Of a DNA stretch of 64,000 bases, positions 45,543 through 55,466 are shown one piece after another. The position numbers and the translations under genes are program-made. Source of the DNA: Calamus simplicifolius (lineage: Eukaryota; Streptophyta; Magnoliopsida; Arecales; Arecaceae); NCBI GenBank assembly GCA_900491605.1, contig UESW01004079.1, forward strand, positions 1,421,012 through 1,485,011, written 5' to 3'. Below the pieces are notes generated by a model, which was not told the DNA's origin, did no database searches, and saw nothing but the letters and a program-made list of their open reading frames with translations. The first letter of the stretch is position 1. Each line of letters starts with the position of its first letter.

Positions 45543-45779
45543 ATGGCTTCTAGAGGCGAGGGGCGATCGACTGGCCCCCTTGGGAGCCGCCGCACAATAG
45601 TAACCATCGATTTGGAGGTCTTTGCAGAGTCGCTCGCAAGCAGCGAGCGACTCTACAGGGCGGCCGAGCAATACATGGCCATTTCAACGAGACAGATCGA
45701 GGTCCTGCATCGGGCCAACAGCCGGCTGGAGGGGCAAGTAGAGTCCCTCCAGCGCCAGATCGCCGAGTTAGCCCGGTAG
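45543..45779 (+). CDS. Small coiled-coil ORF inside the MULE
   Basis: The ATG at 45543 gives 78 residues, ending TAG at 45777-45779. The N-terminus is Gly/Ser/Arg-rich (MASRGEGRSTGPLGSRR). From about residue 20 the chain follows a hydrophobic heptad pattern to the end (IDLEVFAESLASSERLYRAA, then RLEGQVESLQRQIAELAR). This predicts a helix that dimerises. The codons are GC-rich compared with the flanking DNA, and AATAAA-type signals follow near 45880. It lies between the right array and the right TIR, where a second element gene could be transcribed inward from the TIR side or outward. I do not recognise a family. It could be an accessory MULE protein or a captured gene fragment. An in-frame longer form could begin at 45303. 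Confidence 0.5.
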   Translation: MASRGEGRSTGPLGSRRTIVTIDLEVFAESLASSERLYRAAEQYMAISTRQIEVLHRANSRLEGQVESLQRQIAELAR

Positions 45780-46616
45780 CGTGGGGGGAGCTTGGCAGCG
45801 ACCGAAGCAGATGACAAGCCCCAGTGAGGGCTCATGTACTTTTTTCTTTTCTTTCCGTCTTCTCTTTATTTTTGTGATGAATAAAAATAAATTTTAGTAA
45901 CTTGGGTGTCGTGGGCCTTCTCGCCGTGATCAGTTATAAGCACGGGTGTCGTCAGATGAGAGCTAGGGTGTTATGAAGTTTCAACTAGGGTGTCGCGAAC
46001 GACGACGGCACCGACTCAGGCTATTAACGACACCCCAGTTCTCATCTGACGACACCCTAGCTTTAAGGCGACGACACCGATGACATGAATGTTAAAGCGG
46101 GGTGTCATGGGGATTGTTCTCCATACGGGGTGTCGTGGGCCTGCTCTCCAGCGTTGTTTATAAGCACGACACACCCTTTATAGCATTTAAAGACACCCCA
46201 TAGAACAAGCTATGACACCCCGGAAAGCAACATACGAAGATCGCAAAGGTTATAAGCATGGGTGTCGTAGCGTTGTAACTACAGTGTCGCGAGGCTTTTC
46301 TCCAGCATTCGTTTGGAGCACGGGTGTCCTAGGCTTGTAACTACGGTGTCTTAACAGTATATCAGGGGTGTCATAGCTTTAACGACGATACTAGAGCTAT
46401 ATGGACAGGAAATAATGGGGAATATAGGCCGAACCACTCTGACGATACCCCAGTTACTAAAATTTATGACTCCCAGAATGTCATAACTATTTTGTTCTAA
46501 TGAAGTTACCCGCGCATTAAACGGTTTGGTCACGCATTAACTAACTCTAAGCAGAAAAAACAGTTGGTGTAATAAAGGAGCTTTAGAAAGAAGTGGGAAG
46601 AAAGACTTTTTACTTC
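45780..46616. other. MULE right interior with scattered GGGTGTCG motifs
   Basis: After the small ORF, AATAAAAATAAA near 45881-45892 is a plausible poly(A) signal. From 45900 to about 46400, single GGGTGTCG and CGACACCC motifs occur in both orientations without a regular period. No further gene is visible. Confidence 0.55.
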
Positions 46617-47053
46617 GTGCTACGGGCGACATTTTCTCCAGAAGTTTTTGTACAAAGATTCTAGTAGCCAGGTTTTCCAGCCTCGAAGCTGAAATATTTT
46701 CTTTCGACCGGACTCTCAGAACGAGGGCGACGGTTCGTGCTCAACTGATTCCGGTGATGCATCCGAAATCCAGAGCGAGGGAGAAGAAAGGGGAAGAAAG
46801 AGAGTTTTTCTTGCACAGATGAAATCCAACGTAAAATGGCGCTAGGATGGAGGGAAAGGGCATTTTTGTTCACACGCTAATTTTAAAAAAAAACGAACTG
46901 CTTTAAATGCCGTCACATTCAGAACGTTACATCGTAGCAGGGCCATACCGTTCGATACCGTCATCCACGTAGGCTCCATGTGGACCAATCAGAAGAGGCG
47001 GTGCAGCCCACGTAGGCCTTGCTGCACCGGAGGCGATGTACAAAGACTTTTCC
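46617..47053 (-). repeat. Right terminal inverted repeat of the MULE
   Basis: The reverse complement matches 23425-23860 at about 90% by eye. It keeps the 8-bp inverted repeat GGTGCAGC/GCTGCACC and two of the three CTACGTGG motifs (the middle one reads CCACATGG). The outer end is CTTTTCC at 47053. Confidence 0.92.
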
Positions 47054-47062
47054 TTTGGAGAC
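47054..47062. other. 9-bp target-site duplication of the MULE, right copy (decayed)
   Basis: TTTGGAGAC is compared with TTTGGGGAT at 23416-23424: seven of nine positions agree. Confidence 0.6.
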
Positions 47063-47456
47063 ACTGCAAACCTCCTGCTGAAAGGTCAGTGGACACGAAG
47101 TTATGGGGCTGTATATATTTTAGTGTGTACAATTTATCCTCTTTATCTTGGATCATGTGAGGCCTACAAAATATACGCCTAGTTTAGGCTCCATCAAGTT
47201 CTGGATATATTGTTTGTTTATCCTCGGTACTGTAAGCAATCCCACCATTCTCGTTAAATATTATACCAATCAAACGCATTTAGCTATGGGTTCCTTTCTT
47301 TTCGTGGTCAAAACATGCGATTAGGTGCACGTACATGCTAAATTACAGCACCAACCCAACTTCTAAAGTAAACGCACTTGCTATAGATTGGGCCCTGTTA
47401 TCTGTTATTATAAGTGGATTAGCCGAAGGATGGTGGCCAGGGGTGTACGGCTATGG
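47063..47456. other. Unassigned interval between MULE and TRIM
   Basis: No gene seen. The stretch near 47370-47440 (ACTTGCTATAGATTGGGCCC) weakly resembles 57560-57640, beyond the Del-like element. Confidence 0.4.
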
Positions 47457-47461
47457 CTATG
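47457..47461. other. Target-site duplication CTATG, left copy (TRIM)
   Basis: CTATG precedes TGTGATGCC and is repeated exactly at 49660-49664. Confidence 0.85.
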
Positions 47462-47630
47462 TGTGATGCCCCCTCAATAGTTTCATATCAAAAAATTAGA
47501 AGTTGATTGTATGATTTATAACCGATTAAAAAAAAGAACAAGTGCCAATTGGATTAGTTTTGGACTTTGATGGCTCAAGTTGGTATGGACCTTGTCCATC
47601 TTGCTTTTTTATAACGAAACGGGTTCATAG

Positions 47631-49168
47631 TGTTAGTAATAGTGCCCTAGGCCTATTGTATAGACATAATATTTTGAATATTTATGAGCATTTACTATTA
47701 TCATGATTTGCATATTTATTATATAATAATGTCCTTGAATAATATTATTAATTATTTTAAATATCCCTAATCGGTTATTGTTGTGAGAATAACAATAAAT
47801 TAAGATTAGTATAAAATTTGATTGATATTCATGGGGTGAATATGTGTATGAGATACGAATCAAATTTATATGTATTTGTTGAGAACAAATATTGGACAAG
47901 ACCCGCCTTGAGATTAATACATGGATCAAAGTCATAAGTTAATCTCTAGTAGATGTGTCATTAAATCCTTAGACCTAGATTGCTATAATTCTCAACATGA
48001 GGAATATTATGTTTTGACATAATCAAACGTTGTCTTTAACCGAATGATTATAAAGATTATGCTTGAACATAATAAGAATCATGTAGTGAGATATGAGTGA
48101 TTAAGATGAAATTTGTCCCTCTTATTGTAAGAGAGATATCTCTGGCCCCTCGATGATTGAGACTGAGAAATGCATGGCCATGCTCAAATGAATTGATGGA
48201 GATCAATATCATTTGTTTAGTCGGTCTAATTGGGTTTCGAGAAATTAAAGATAGAGCGATATAAGGTTGACTTTTTTCATGCCTTATATTCTATCAAGAT
48301 ATCATATGACAAAAGGATTATGTCATTAGCTACTTTAAGGTTGTCTCGGATAATGAGCTTTTCATTTAACTTGGGTAGTCATAATGTCTTGCTAGAGGCC
48401 GCTTATGACTTGTAAGATCAAAATGTGATTTAGGCCTACTGCCAATGTTAATTGAACCTATAGGGTCGCACACTAAGAACGGACAATAATGATTGCGGTT
48501 TATTACTCTCTATAGTAATTTAAAATGATGAGATTATTTTAAATTACAAGTAATTAATTAGTTATATTTTCTTATTGGATAAGGAAATAATCCATAAAGG
48601 TTTTTTTGTTAAAATATAAATTTCTTATTTGATAAAAAAATTATGACAAGTAATTAATTAGTTATATTTTTATTGGATAAGGAAATAATTCATAAAGGTT
48701 TTTTGTTAAAAATATATAAATTCCTTATTTGATAAGGATTAGGATTTAAATTGTTATTATTTAAAAGAAGTTTTAAATAAATAAATCCTAGTTAACCAAA
48801 AAAGGGGCTTTTGAAAGGTTGTGTCTCTTGCCTTGAAAAGAAGAAAAATTGGAGAGTTGAAAACCCTAGTTTGTTTTTTGTGAAAAACAAACTTTGAACT
48901 AGCATTCAAAACCGTTTTGGTGTCTGTTCGTGTGTGGATACTTGTAGATGGTGGTCGTCTTTCTGAAGGCAGCACCTTTAAAGATCCGAGCAAACCCAAC
49001 ACAAGAACAGACGGATTACATACTGATCAACAAAAAGGTAATTTTGTTTATCCTTCTTTCGTTTTATGAAATGCATGTGATCCTTGGTGGGTTAAGGAAT
49101 AAATTTATTTTGTTTTCGCTGCCATTTTATTCCAATCCGATTGGGATCTTCTGTTCCATAATCCAACA
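47631..49168. mobile_element. Putative solo LTR (about 1.54 kb) nested in the TRIM 5' LTR
   Basis: The insert begins TGTTAGTAAT and ends ATAATCCAACA, so it has TGTT...AACA ends like copia LTRs. It carries no coding region and no primer site. The flanks CATAG (47626-47630) and CGTGG (49169-49173) could be a decayed 5-bp duplication, since the intact TRIM repeat reads TGTAG at this point. It contains an internal 80-100 bp direct duplication near 48540-48740 (GTAATTAATTAGTTATATTT twice). The strand is probably +, judged from the AT-rich-to-mixed layout, but this is uncertain. Confidence 0.55.
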
Positions 49169-49207
49169 CGTGGGTGCTGCGAGCTTAGGGTTCGGATCTT
49201 TACAATA

Positions 49208-49220
49208 TGATATCAGAGCC
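49208..49220 (+). other. Primer binding site of the TRIM
   Basis: TGATATCAGAGCC differs by one base from the initiator tRNA-Met primer site TGGTATCAGAGCC. It starts three bases after the left repeat. Confidence 0.75.
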
Positions 49221-49457
49221 ATGCACCAGTTGAAAGTGTAGAAGCTAAGTGCCACATAGGACAAAGTGCTACATCGATGTAAGCCATCTCTTGAACCTGT
49301 AGGGACCACAAGATAAAGTGCTACATTGATGGAAGCCACCTCTTGAACGTGTGGGGACTACCTCTAGAATCCTGCCTATCTGGTGGTTGTGATTGTGATC
49401 AATTGCATAGGCTACCTCTAATATCCTAACTGCCTGATGGTTCTGATTGTGATCAAT

Positions 49458-49659
49458 TGCGTCGCCACCTCTGTTTGGTCCCATGTCAAAAAATTAAGAG
49501 TTGGTTGTATGGTTTATAACCAGTTAAGTAAGATGAACAAGTACCAATTGGATCCCTTTTGGACTGTGATGACCCAAATTGGCGTGAACCTTGTTCATCT
49601 TAGTTTTTTTGTAACAAAGCGGGTTTGTAGGTGCTACGGACCAGGTCCGGATCTTTACA
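49458..49659 (+). repeat. 3' LTR of the TRIM
   Basis: The repeat is 202 bp, starting TGCGTCGCC and ending GGATCTTTACA, and aligns with 47462-47630 and 49174-49204. It is uninterrupted and so shows where the solo LTR entered the other copy. Confidence 0.8.
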
Positions 49660-49664
49660 CTATG
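49660..49664. other. Target-site duplication CTATG, right copy (TRIM)
   Basis: An exact match to 47457-47461. Confidence 0.85.
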
Positions 49665-49716
49665 TGTGCAAGGAGTTAAGCTTTTGCATGTTAAGCAAAG
49701 GGGATATCCCGCCTTT

Positions 49717-49721
49717 CAGTA
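49717..49721. other. Target-site duplication CAGTA, left copy (Del-like gypsy)
   Basis: CAGTA precedes TGTAATCCCC and is repeated exactly at 57514-57518. Confidence 0.95.
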
Positions 49722-49737
49722 TGTAATCCCCTAGATT

Positions 49738-50015
49738 TCTCAATTGCTCGTGAGAATTATCACGAGGTCAGATAATAGACTCCAGATAATTAAATTTCAG
49801 GTATATCTTAATTGCTCGTGAGAATTATCACGAGGTCAGATGATAGACTCCAGATAATTGAATTCCAGATATATCTTAATTGCTCGTAAGAATTATCACG
49901 AGGTCAGATGATAGACTCCAGATAATTGAATTCCAGATATATCTTAATTGCTCTGAGAGTTATCACGTGATCAGATGATATGATAGACTTTAGATATTTA
50001 AATTTCATGTATATC
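49738..50015 (+). repeat. 68-bp tandem repeat in the Del-like 5' LTR
   Basis: Four units carry TTGCTCGTGAGAATTATCAC and AGATGATAGACTCCAGATAA. The 3' LTR has only two units plus a fragment (55480-55665), which accounts for most of the length difference between the LTRs. Confidence 0.9.
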
Positions 50016-50054
50016 TAATTACAGAGTCCCTTGATTTGGGGACTCTGCAATACC

Positions 50055-50062
50055 TATAAAAG
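50055..50062 (+). promoter_or_regulatory. TATA box of the Del-like 5' LTR
   Basis: TATAAAAG is conserved at 55706-55713 in the 3' LTR. Confidence 0.7.
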
Positions 50063-51224
50063 ATGGGTAGAACCCTCCTCCCACCATACGTGGGTGCCCC
50101 CTTCTCATCATCTCCTCGTGCGGACTTCTTCCCCAGCGTGCTTGTCTCTGGTAAGTCCTCTAACCATGCAAGAGAGAGAGAAGTGGGCGGATGAGGGAGA
50201 AAGAGTGATCTGTGAAGAAACAACCACCGGTCCGATCCTTGGTTCGGGCCCGGCGGCGTGCTCGCCGCCTCGCCGGGCCTGGGCCTTGGTCGGAGACCTC
50301 CACCGGCGCCGGGCGTGCGTCCGGTGGAGGTCCGGCCGGCCATGGTGGCCGGCCGTGCCGCCGGCGTAATCCATAAGCCGCGGAACAGTGAGAGAGAAAG
50401 AGAGGGATAGGAGAATTAGAGAGAGAGAGAGGAAGGGAAGGTCTCCTACGGCAATGGCCGGCTTTGGTCCGGCCAATGGCGGCCGGACCGACGCCAATTT
50501 GGCCGGAATTGGCGCCGGCACCGTGGAAGACGCGCGAAGAAGAAGAAGAAAGAAAATTTGAAATAAAAAAAATTGTAGAGAGAGAGGGTGGGGGAGGCTG
50601 GCCGCGGCGGCGGCCGGCCACGGTCCGGCCAACGGCGGCCGGACCGCCTCCAATTTGGCCGGCGGCGGCCCTGGCCGCCGGCGGCATCCGGCTCCTCTGT
50701 TTCTTTTGAAACAGAGGAGCTGGGTTGATAAAATTAATGGGCCGATTGGGCCGTTGAGTTTTGGGCCTTGTTGGGCCGTTTCTGAGCCCAGTTTGAGCAG
50801 CGTTTTGGGCCTTGTATCGGGCCGAGAATGATAAAATAAAAATATGGCCCGAATCAGGATTTATTCTAGTTTCTGGGAATAATTTTATTTCCCTATTTGG
50901 GTGTATACATTGAGAGATATTCAAGCCCAAAGTTGGGCCCGTGAAGTGGTTTGGGTAGATTTAAGAATTATTTTATAATTCAGATTTTAGGAATTTAATA
51001 ATGGAAAATGATTATGTAGGTGCCCAGGAGTCCAATTAGCTGGGTTATCAAGTGAAATTCGTGTACTGAGGTAAGTAAGTCAAGTATTATAATTTTATTA
51101 ATTATTTAATTTGTGAACTGTGAAATTACAGTTAAATATAATTATGCTAATTTGGCAAAATCATGTTATTACTATGATAATATGTAATCATGATAATGAC
51201 AGTAAAACTTTATGTGTCACCGCG

Positions 51225-51465
51225 GTTCTCACATGACAGATGACAGATGACAGACTCTGGTACCAGGACCCTTCCTCTTAGGGGATGTTTAAGAGGGCTA
51301 CACATCATGACAGATGACAGATGACAGACACTGGTACCAGGACCCTTCCTCTTAGGGGATGTTTAAGAGGGCTACACATGATGTGTACATGACAGATGAC
51401 AGACACTGGTACCAGGACCCTTCCTCTTAGGGGATGTTTAAGAGGGCTACACATGATGTGTAATG
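51225..51465 (+). repeat. 75-bp tandem repeat in the Del-like 5' LTR
   Basis: Three units carry ACATGACAGATGACAGA, GGTACCAGGACCCTTCC and GGGATGTTTAAGAGGGCTAC. Three units are also present in the 3' LTR (56845-57080). Confidence 0.92.
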
Positions 51466-51899
51466 TAGGGACACATAAAGAAAAATAATGACAGTATAAA
51501 CAATGTAATTGTTATTGAATTAAGTAAGCTAATTGATCTGATGACATGAACCTAATGATAGCCTGATAAATGAAATTTTGAAATTATATTAGGCTTACTT
51601 ATTGAGTGTGAGCTCATAAAATTCTCATAATGTTTTTCAGAGCCTCAGGAATGAAGATGGATAATTGAGATAGAAGGAGTTTTCTATTAAGAAGACTTAG
51701 TTTTATCATTTTGATTTAGTTCAGATTTATTTGTAGGGCAGATAGCCCAAGACTGATAATTCTGGTTTGTAACAAATCATGGATATGGAATTTGCTTTAT
51801 ATTGATTTATGTGATAAGTTCAAGACGCCTTGCATGCCCGGCATGCGGCGGGTTGTCACCCTAGCTCAAATTTTTGGGTCTGGGGCGTGACAGCTTTAG

Positions 51900-51912
51900 T
51901 GGTATCAGAGCC
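51900..51912 (+). other. Primer binding site of the Del-like element
   Basis: TGGTATCAGAGCC (initiator tRNA-Met complement) lies seven bases after the LTR end, a little further in than usual. Confidence 0.9.
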
Positions 51913-52077
51913 AGGTTATGACATTAGGGACATATACATGATGACACTTTAGGCAAAACACTAGAGTGACATAGAGACAAATTATAAATTTAAAGGAATC
52001 TCAGAAATTATGCTTTGAAAGCCTAACAATTAATGTTTACAGTGATATTAATTACAACTAATTTATCAGAGATAAGA

Positions 52078-52300
52078 ATGGCACGTCGCACTAGAAGTCG
52101 ACAAAATGATGAGAGTTCCCAGGTTGGTAATGCTGCCAACCAGGAGATCTAGAAGCCACCGAGCTGCTGCCCCTGCCAATTCAGTTGGGACTGATCAGCA
52201 GCAACTCCAGACCGAGATGCTTCAGGTTCTCTCGGGTATGGCGCAGTCGATACAGGGACTTGCAGCACCAGATTCTGCAGGCTTAGTCCGCTCAGCCTGA
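52078..52300 (+). pseudogene. gag fragment of the Del-like element
   Basis: The ATG at 52078 reads MARRTRSRQNDESSQ, a typical basic gag N-terminus. TAG at 52150-52152 stops it. A shifted frame (52106-52300) continues with QQQLQTEMLQVLSGMAQSI, a short helical stretch. The rest of gag, including any zinc knuckle, is absent, because the sequence goes on directly to the linker before RT at 52340. Confidence 0.75.
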
Positions 52301-52350
52301 GTTCAGTTTTATTGGTGGTCATAATCACCTAGCCTCAGTGTTTATCAGCT

Positions 52351-55340
52351 ATGCAGGCTGGAAAGTATTTGATGAGTGGTGGTCAAGGATTTCTTGCTGT
52401 AGTCAAGGACCTTCAGCAAGAAGAGACCAAGTTGGAGGATATTCCCATAGCTCGAGAATTTCCAGATGTCTTCCCTGAGGATTTGACTAATTTACCTCCT
52501 GATCGGGAAGTCGAGTTCTCTATTGATCTAGTTCCTGGAACTGGGCCTATATCAAAGGCCCCTTATCGTATGGCCCCGGCTGAGCTAAAAGAACTGAAGG
52601 ATCAACTGCAAGAGCTCCTAGACCGAGGATTTATTAGACCCAGTGCTTCTCCTTGGGGTGCTCCAGTCCTATTTGTTAAGAAGAAGGATGGCAGTCTTCG
52701 ACTCTGCATTGATTACCGGGGAATCAATAAAGTAACAGTGCGAAATAAGTATCCTCTGCCAAGGATTGACGACTTGTTTGATCAACTTCAAGGAGCCCGG
52801 ATATTCTCAAAGATTGATCTTAGGTCCGGGTACCATCAGCTTAAAGTCAAAGAAGGGGATGTACCAAAGACAGCATTTAGAACCAGATATGGCCACTATG
52901 AGTTCTTGGTGATGCCGTTTGGGTTAACTAATGCCCCAGCAGCATTCATGGACTTAATGAACAGAATTTTTAAACCATATCTGGATCAGTTTGTGGTGGT
53001 TTTCATTGATGATATTCTGATATATTCCAAGAGCCATAAGGAGCATGAGGACCACCTGAGAATTGTGCTACAGATTCTGCAAGAGAAGAAGCTTTATGCC
53101 AAGCTGAAGAAGTGTGAATTTTGGTTGGATCAAGTAGCTTTCTTGGGTCATATAATCTCTAAAGATGGTGTATCTGTGGACCCGAAAAAGATTGAAGCTA
53201 TCACTAACTGGAGCCGACCTACCAATGTGGCAGAAGTCAGAAGCTTCTTGGGATTAGCCGGGTATTACCGAAAATTTGTGGAGAATTTTTCTCGCATTGC
53301 TCTACCCCTAACTCGCTTAACCCAAAAGCGAGTGAAGTTTGACTGGACAGTAGGAGTGTGAGGAAAGTTTCAGGAGTTAAAGCAGCGCCTGGTGTCAGCT
53401 CCCATTCTTGTTCTTCCAACGGGATCTGAAGGTTTCACTATATACACTGATGCCTCTCGAAAAGGATTGGGATGTGTTTTGATGCAGAATGAAAGAGTGA
53501 TAGCTTATGCCTCCAGACAACTGAAACCTTATGAGCAAAATTATCCTACTCATGACTTGGAATTGGCTGCTGTGGTTTTTGCTCTTAAGATTTGGCGGCA
53601 TTATCTATATGGAGTGTCGTGTGATGTGTATACAGATCATAAGAGTTTAAAATACATTTTCACACAGAAGGAGCTGAATTTAAGGCAGAGGAGGTGGTTG
53701 GAACTATTGAAGGATTATGACCTGAATCTACAGTATCATCCTGGGAAGGCCAATGTAGTAGCTGATGCCTTGAGCAGAAAATCCTCTTCTGAGTTAGCTG
53801 CTATGATTACCTCCCAGCCTCACGTATTGAGAGATCTGGAGAAGTGGGAGGTTGGTCTGAGAGTACAGCAGTCTGATGGACTTATTGCAGCACTTGTACT
53901 CCAGCCGACCTTAGTTGACAGAATCAAGTCCTCCCAGATGGAAGATCCAGATCTACAAAGGATTAAAGAAGTGGTACAATCAGGAGTTCAGAATGAATTT
54001 TATATAATGGATGATGGATCCCTGAAATTTGAAGGAAGACTTTGTGTGCCAAACAGTGAAGAGCTAAAGGCTGAAATTTTGAAAGAGGCTCACTACTCTC
54101 CCTATACTGTGCATCCAGGTGGCACTAAGATGTACAGAGACTTAAAGGAAAATTTTTGGTGGAAAGGCATGAAGAGGGAGATTGCTCAGTATGTGGCCAA
54201 GTGCTTGGTGTGTCAGCAAGTGAAAGCCGAGCATCAAAGGCCTGCAGGGCCTCTTCAGTCTCTGATGATTCCACAGTGGAAATGGGAAAAGATTACAATG
54301 GACTTTGTGACTGGTCTGCCCAAAACTCCTAAGAGCAACGATGCAGTTTGGGTCATTGTGGACAGACTAACAAAATCAGCTCATTTCCTACCTTTCAGAG
54401 TTGGGGTCTCTAGTGAAAGATTGGCTAATTTGTATATTGAACAGATTGTGAGACTCCATGGTGTTCCGGTATCTATTGTATCAGATAGAGATACCAGGTT
54501 TGTGTCCCAGTTTTGGAAGAGCCTTCATAAGGCCATGGGAACCAAACTAAACTTCAGTACAGCCTATCATCCCCAGTCAGATGGACAATCAGAGAGGACC
54601 ATACAGATTCTGGAGGACATGTTGCGAGCCTGTGTGATGGACTTGGGTGGAGCTTGGGATAACCACTTACCTTTGGTGGAGTTTGCATATAATAATAGTT
54701 ACCAAGCCAGCATCCAGATGGCTCCATTTGAAGCTCTGTATGGTAGGAGGTGCAGATCTCCTATATGTTGGGATGACGTGGGGGAAAGAAAGTTGCTAGG
54801 CCCTGAGCTGATTCAGCAAACAGTAGATAAGGTGCATTTGATCAGGGAGCGTCTTCGTACAGCTCAGAGCAGGCAAAAGAGTTATGCTGATGTCAGAAGA
54901 AGGGAATTGGAATTCCAGGTTGGGGATCATGTCTTCTTAAGGTATCACCAACCAAAGATGTGATGAGATTTGGGATTAAAGGAAAGCTGAGTCCACGTTA
55001 TATTGGACCTTTTGAGATCTTGAGCAGAGTTGGAGAGGTTGCTTACAGCCTGGCACTGCCTCCGATTCTATCTGGGGTACACAATGTTTTTCATGTATCT
55101 ATGCTGAGGAAGTATATCTCTGACCCCAGCCATGTCATAGCATATGAGCCTATACAGTTGAAGAAAGATTTATCATATGAAGAGCATCCTTTGCGTATCG
55201 TAGACCGCAAAGATCAAGTTCTAAGACGGCGTACCATTCCCTATGTCAAGGTGCAATGGAATAATCATTCTGAAAGAGAGGCTACTTGGGAACTGGAAGA
55301 AGAAATGAAAGAAAAGTATCCACGACTATTTGTATCTTAA
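52351..55340 (+). pseudogene. RT, RNase H, integrase and chromodomain of the Del-like element (one stop, one frameshift)
   Basis: Frame 52351-53361 holds the RT: IDLVPGTGPISKAPYRM, WGAPVLFVKKKDGSLR, LRSGYHQLKV, MPFGLTNAPAAFMDLMN and the catalytic FIDDILIYS near 53003. An in-frame TGA at 53359-53361 interrupts it. The same frame goes on to 54963 with RNase H (YTDASRKGLGCVLMQ, LELAAVVFALK) and the integrase HHCC finger (CLVCQQVKAEHQ). The integrase core follows (TMDFVTGLP, VSDRDTRF, YHPQSDGQSERT). A one-base shift near 54940 moves the end to the frame 54960-55340: LSPRYIGPFEIL and a C-terminal chromodomain (VKVQWNNHSEREATWELEEE). Protease is missing. The chromodomain would direct integration to particular chromatin. 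Confidence 0.93.
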
Positions 55341-55453
55341 AATAGTTAATGATTGAAAACTGTTAACTTTAGTTGATTGTTAGTCCTTGGGACAGAAATT
55401 TGGACCTTTATTTTTCTAATAAAAGTTATCAATTTCGAGGCCGAAATTTTTAT

Positions 55454-55466
55454 AAGGAGGGGAGAA
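55454..55466 (+). other. Polypurine tract of the Del-like element
   Basis: AAGGAGGGGAGAA lies directly before the 3' LTR. Confidence 0.88.

Larger units (their letters stand above)
23425..47053. mobile_element. Giant Mutator-like element (MULE) with ULP1 protease and FAR1-type transposase
   Basis: Terminal inverted repeats of about 437 bp (23425-23860 and 46617-47053, about 90% alike by eye) enclose, left to right: motif arrays, a spliced ULP1-protease gene (+), a 2.2-kb tandem array, a spliced FAR1/MULE transposase gene (-), an inverted motif array split by SIRE copy B, and a small coiled-coil ORF. The span is 23.6 kb, or about 13.2 kb without the SIRE insertion. MULEs carrying ULP1-like proteases are known in plants (the Kaonashi group in Arabidopsis and related elements elsewhere). 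Several frameshifts suggest that this copy is no longer autonomous. Confidence 0.88.
47462..49659 (+). mobile_element. TRIM (terminal-repeat retrotransposon in miniature), 5' LTR split by a solo LTR
   Basis: Two related terminal repeats of about 200 bp flank a 253-bp interior (49205-49457) with no coding capacity. Left repeat: 47462-47630 plus about 49174-49204. Right repeat: 49458-49659. Both carry TCAAAAAATTA, GTTTATAACC, CAATTGGAT, TTGTCCATCTT or TTGTTCATCTT, and end GGATCTTTACA. A primer-site-like TGATATCAGAGCC (49208-49220) follows the left repeat. Perfect CTATG duplications flank the whole. Removing the 1538-bp insertion leaves about 655 bp, typical of a TRIM. The repeats differ noticeably, so the element is old. 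Confidence 0.8.
49722..51892 (+). repeat. 5' LTR of the Del-like element
   Basis: The LTR is 2171 bp, TGTAATCCCC...GGGGCGTGACA. It contains a 68-bp tandem repeat near its start, TATAAAAG at 50055-50062, a GC-rich block of CGGCCGG-type repeats (50230-50690), and a 75-bp tandem repeat (51225-51465). Confidence 0.96.

Noticed and set aside
50108..50930. Long minus-strand Pro/Arg/Ala-rich open frames in the Del-like LTR, repeated near 55812-56547
   Set aside because: They lie within the CGGCCGG-rich part of both LTRs and differ in frame between copies, so they are composition effects.
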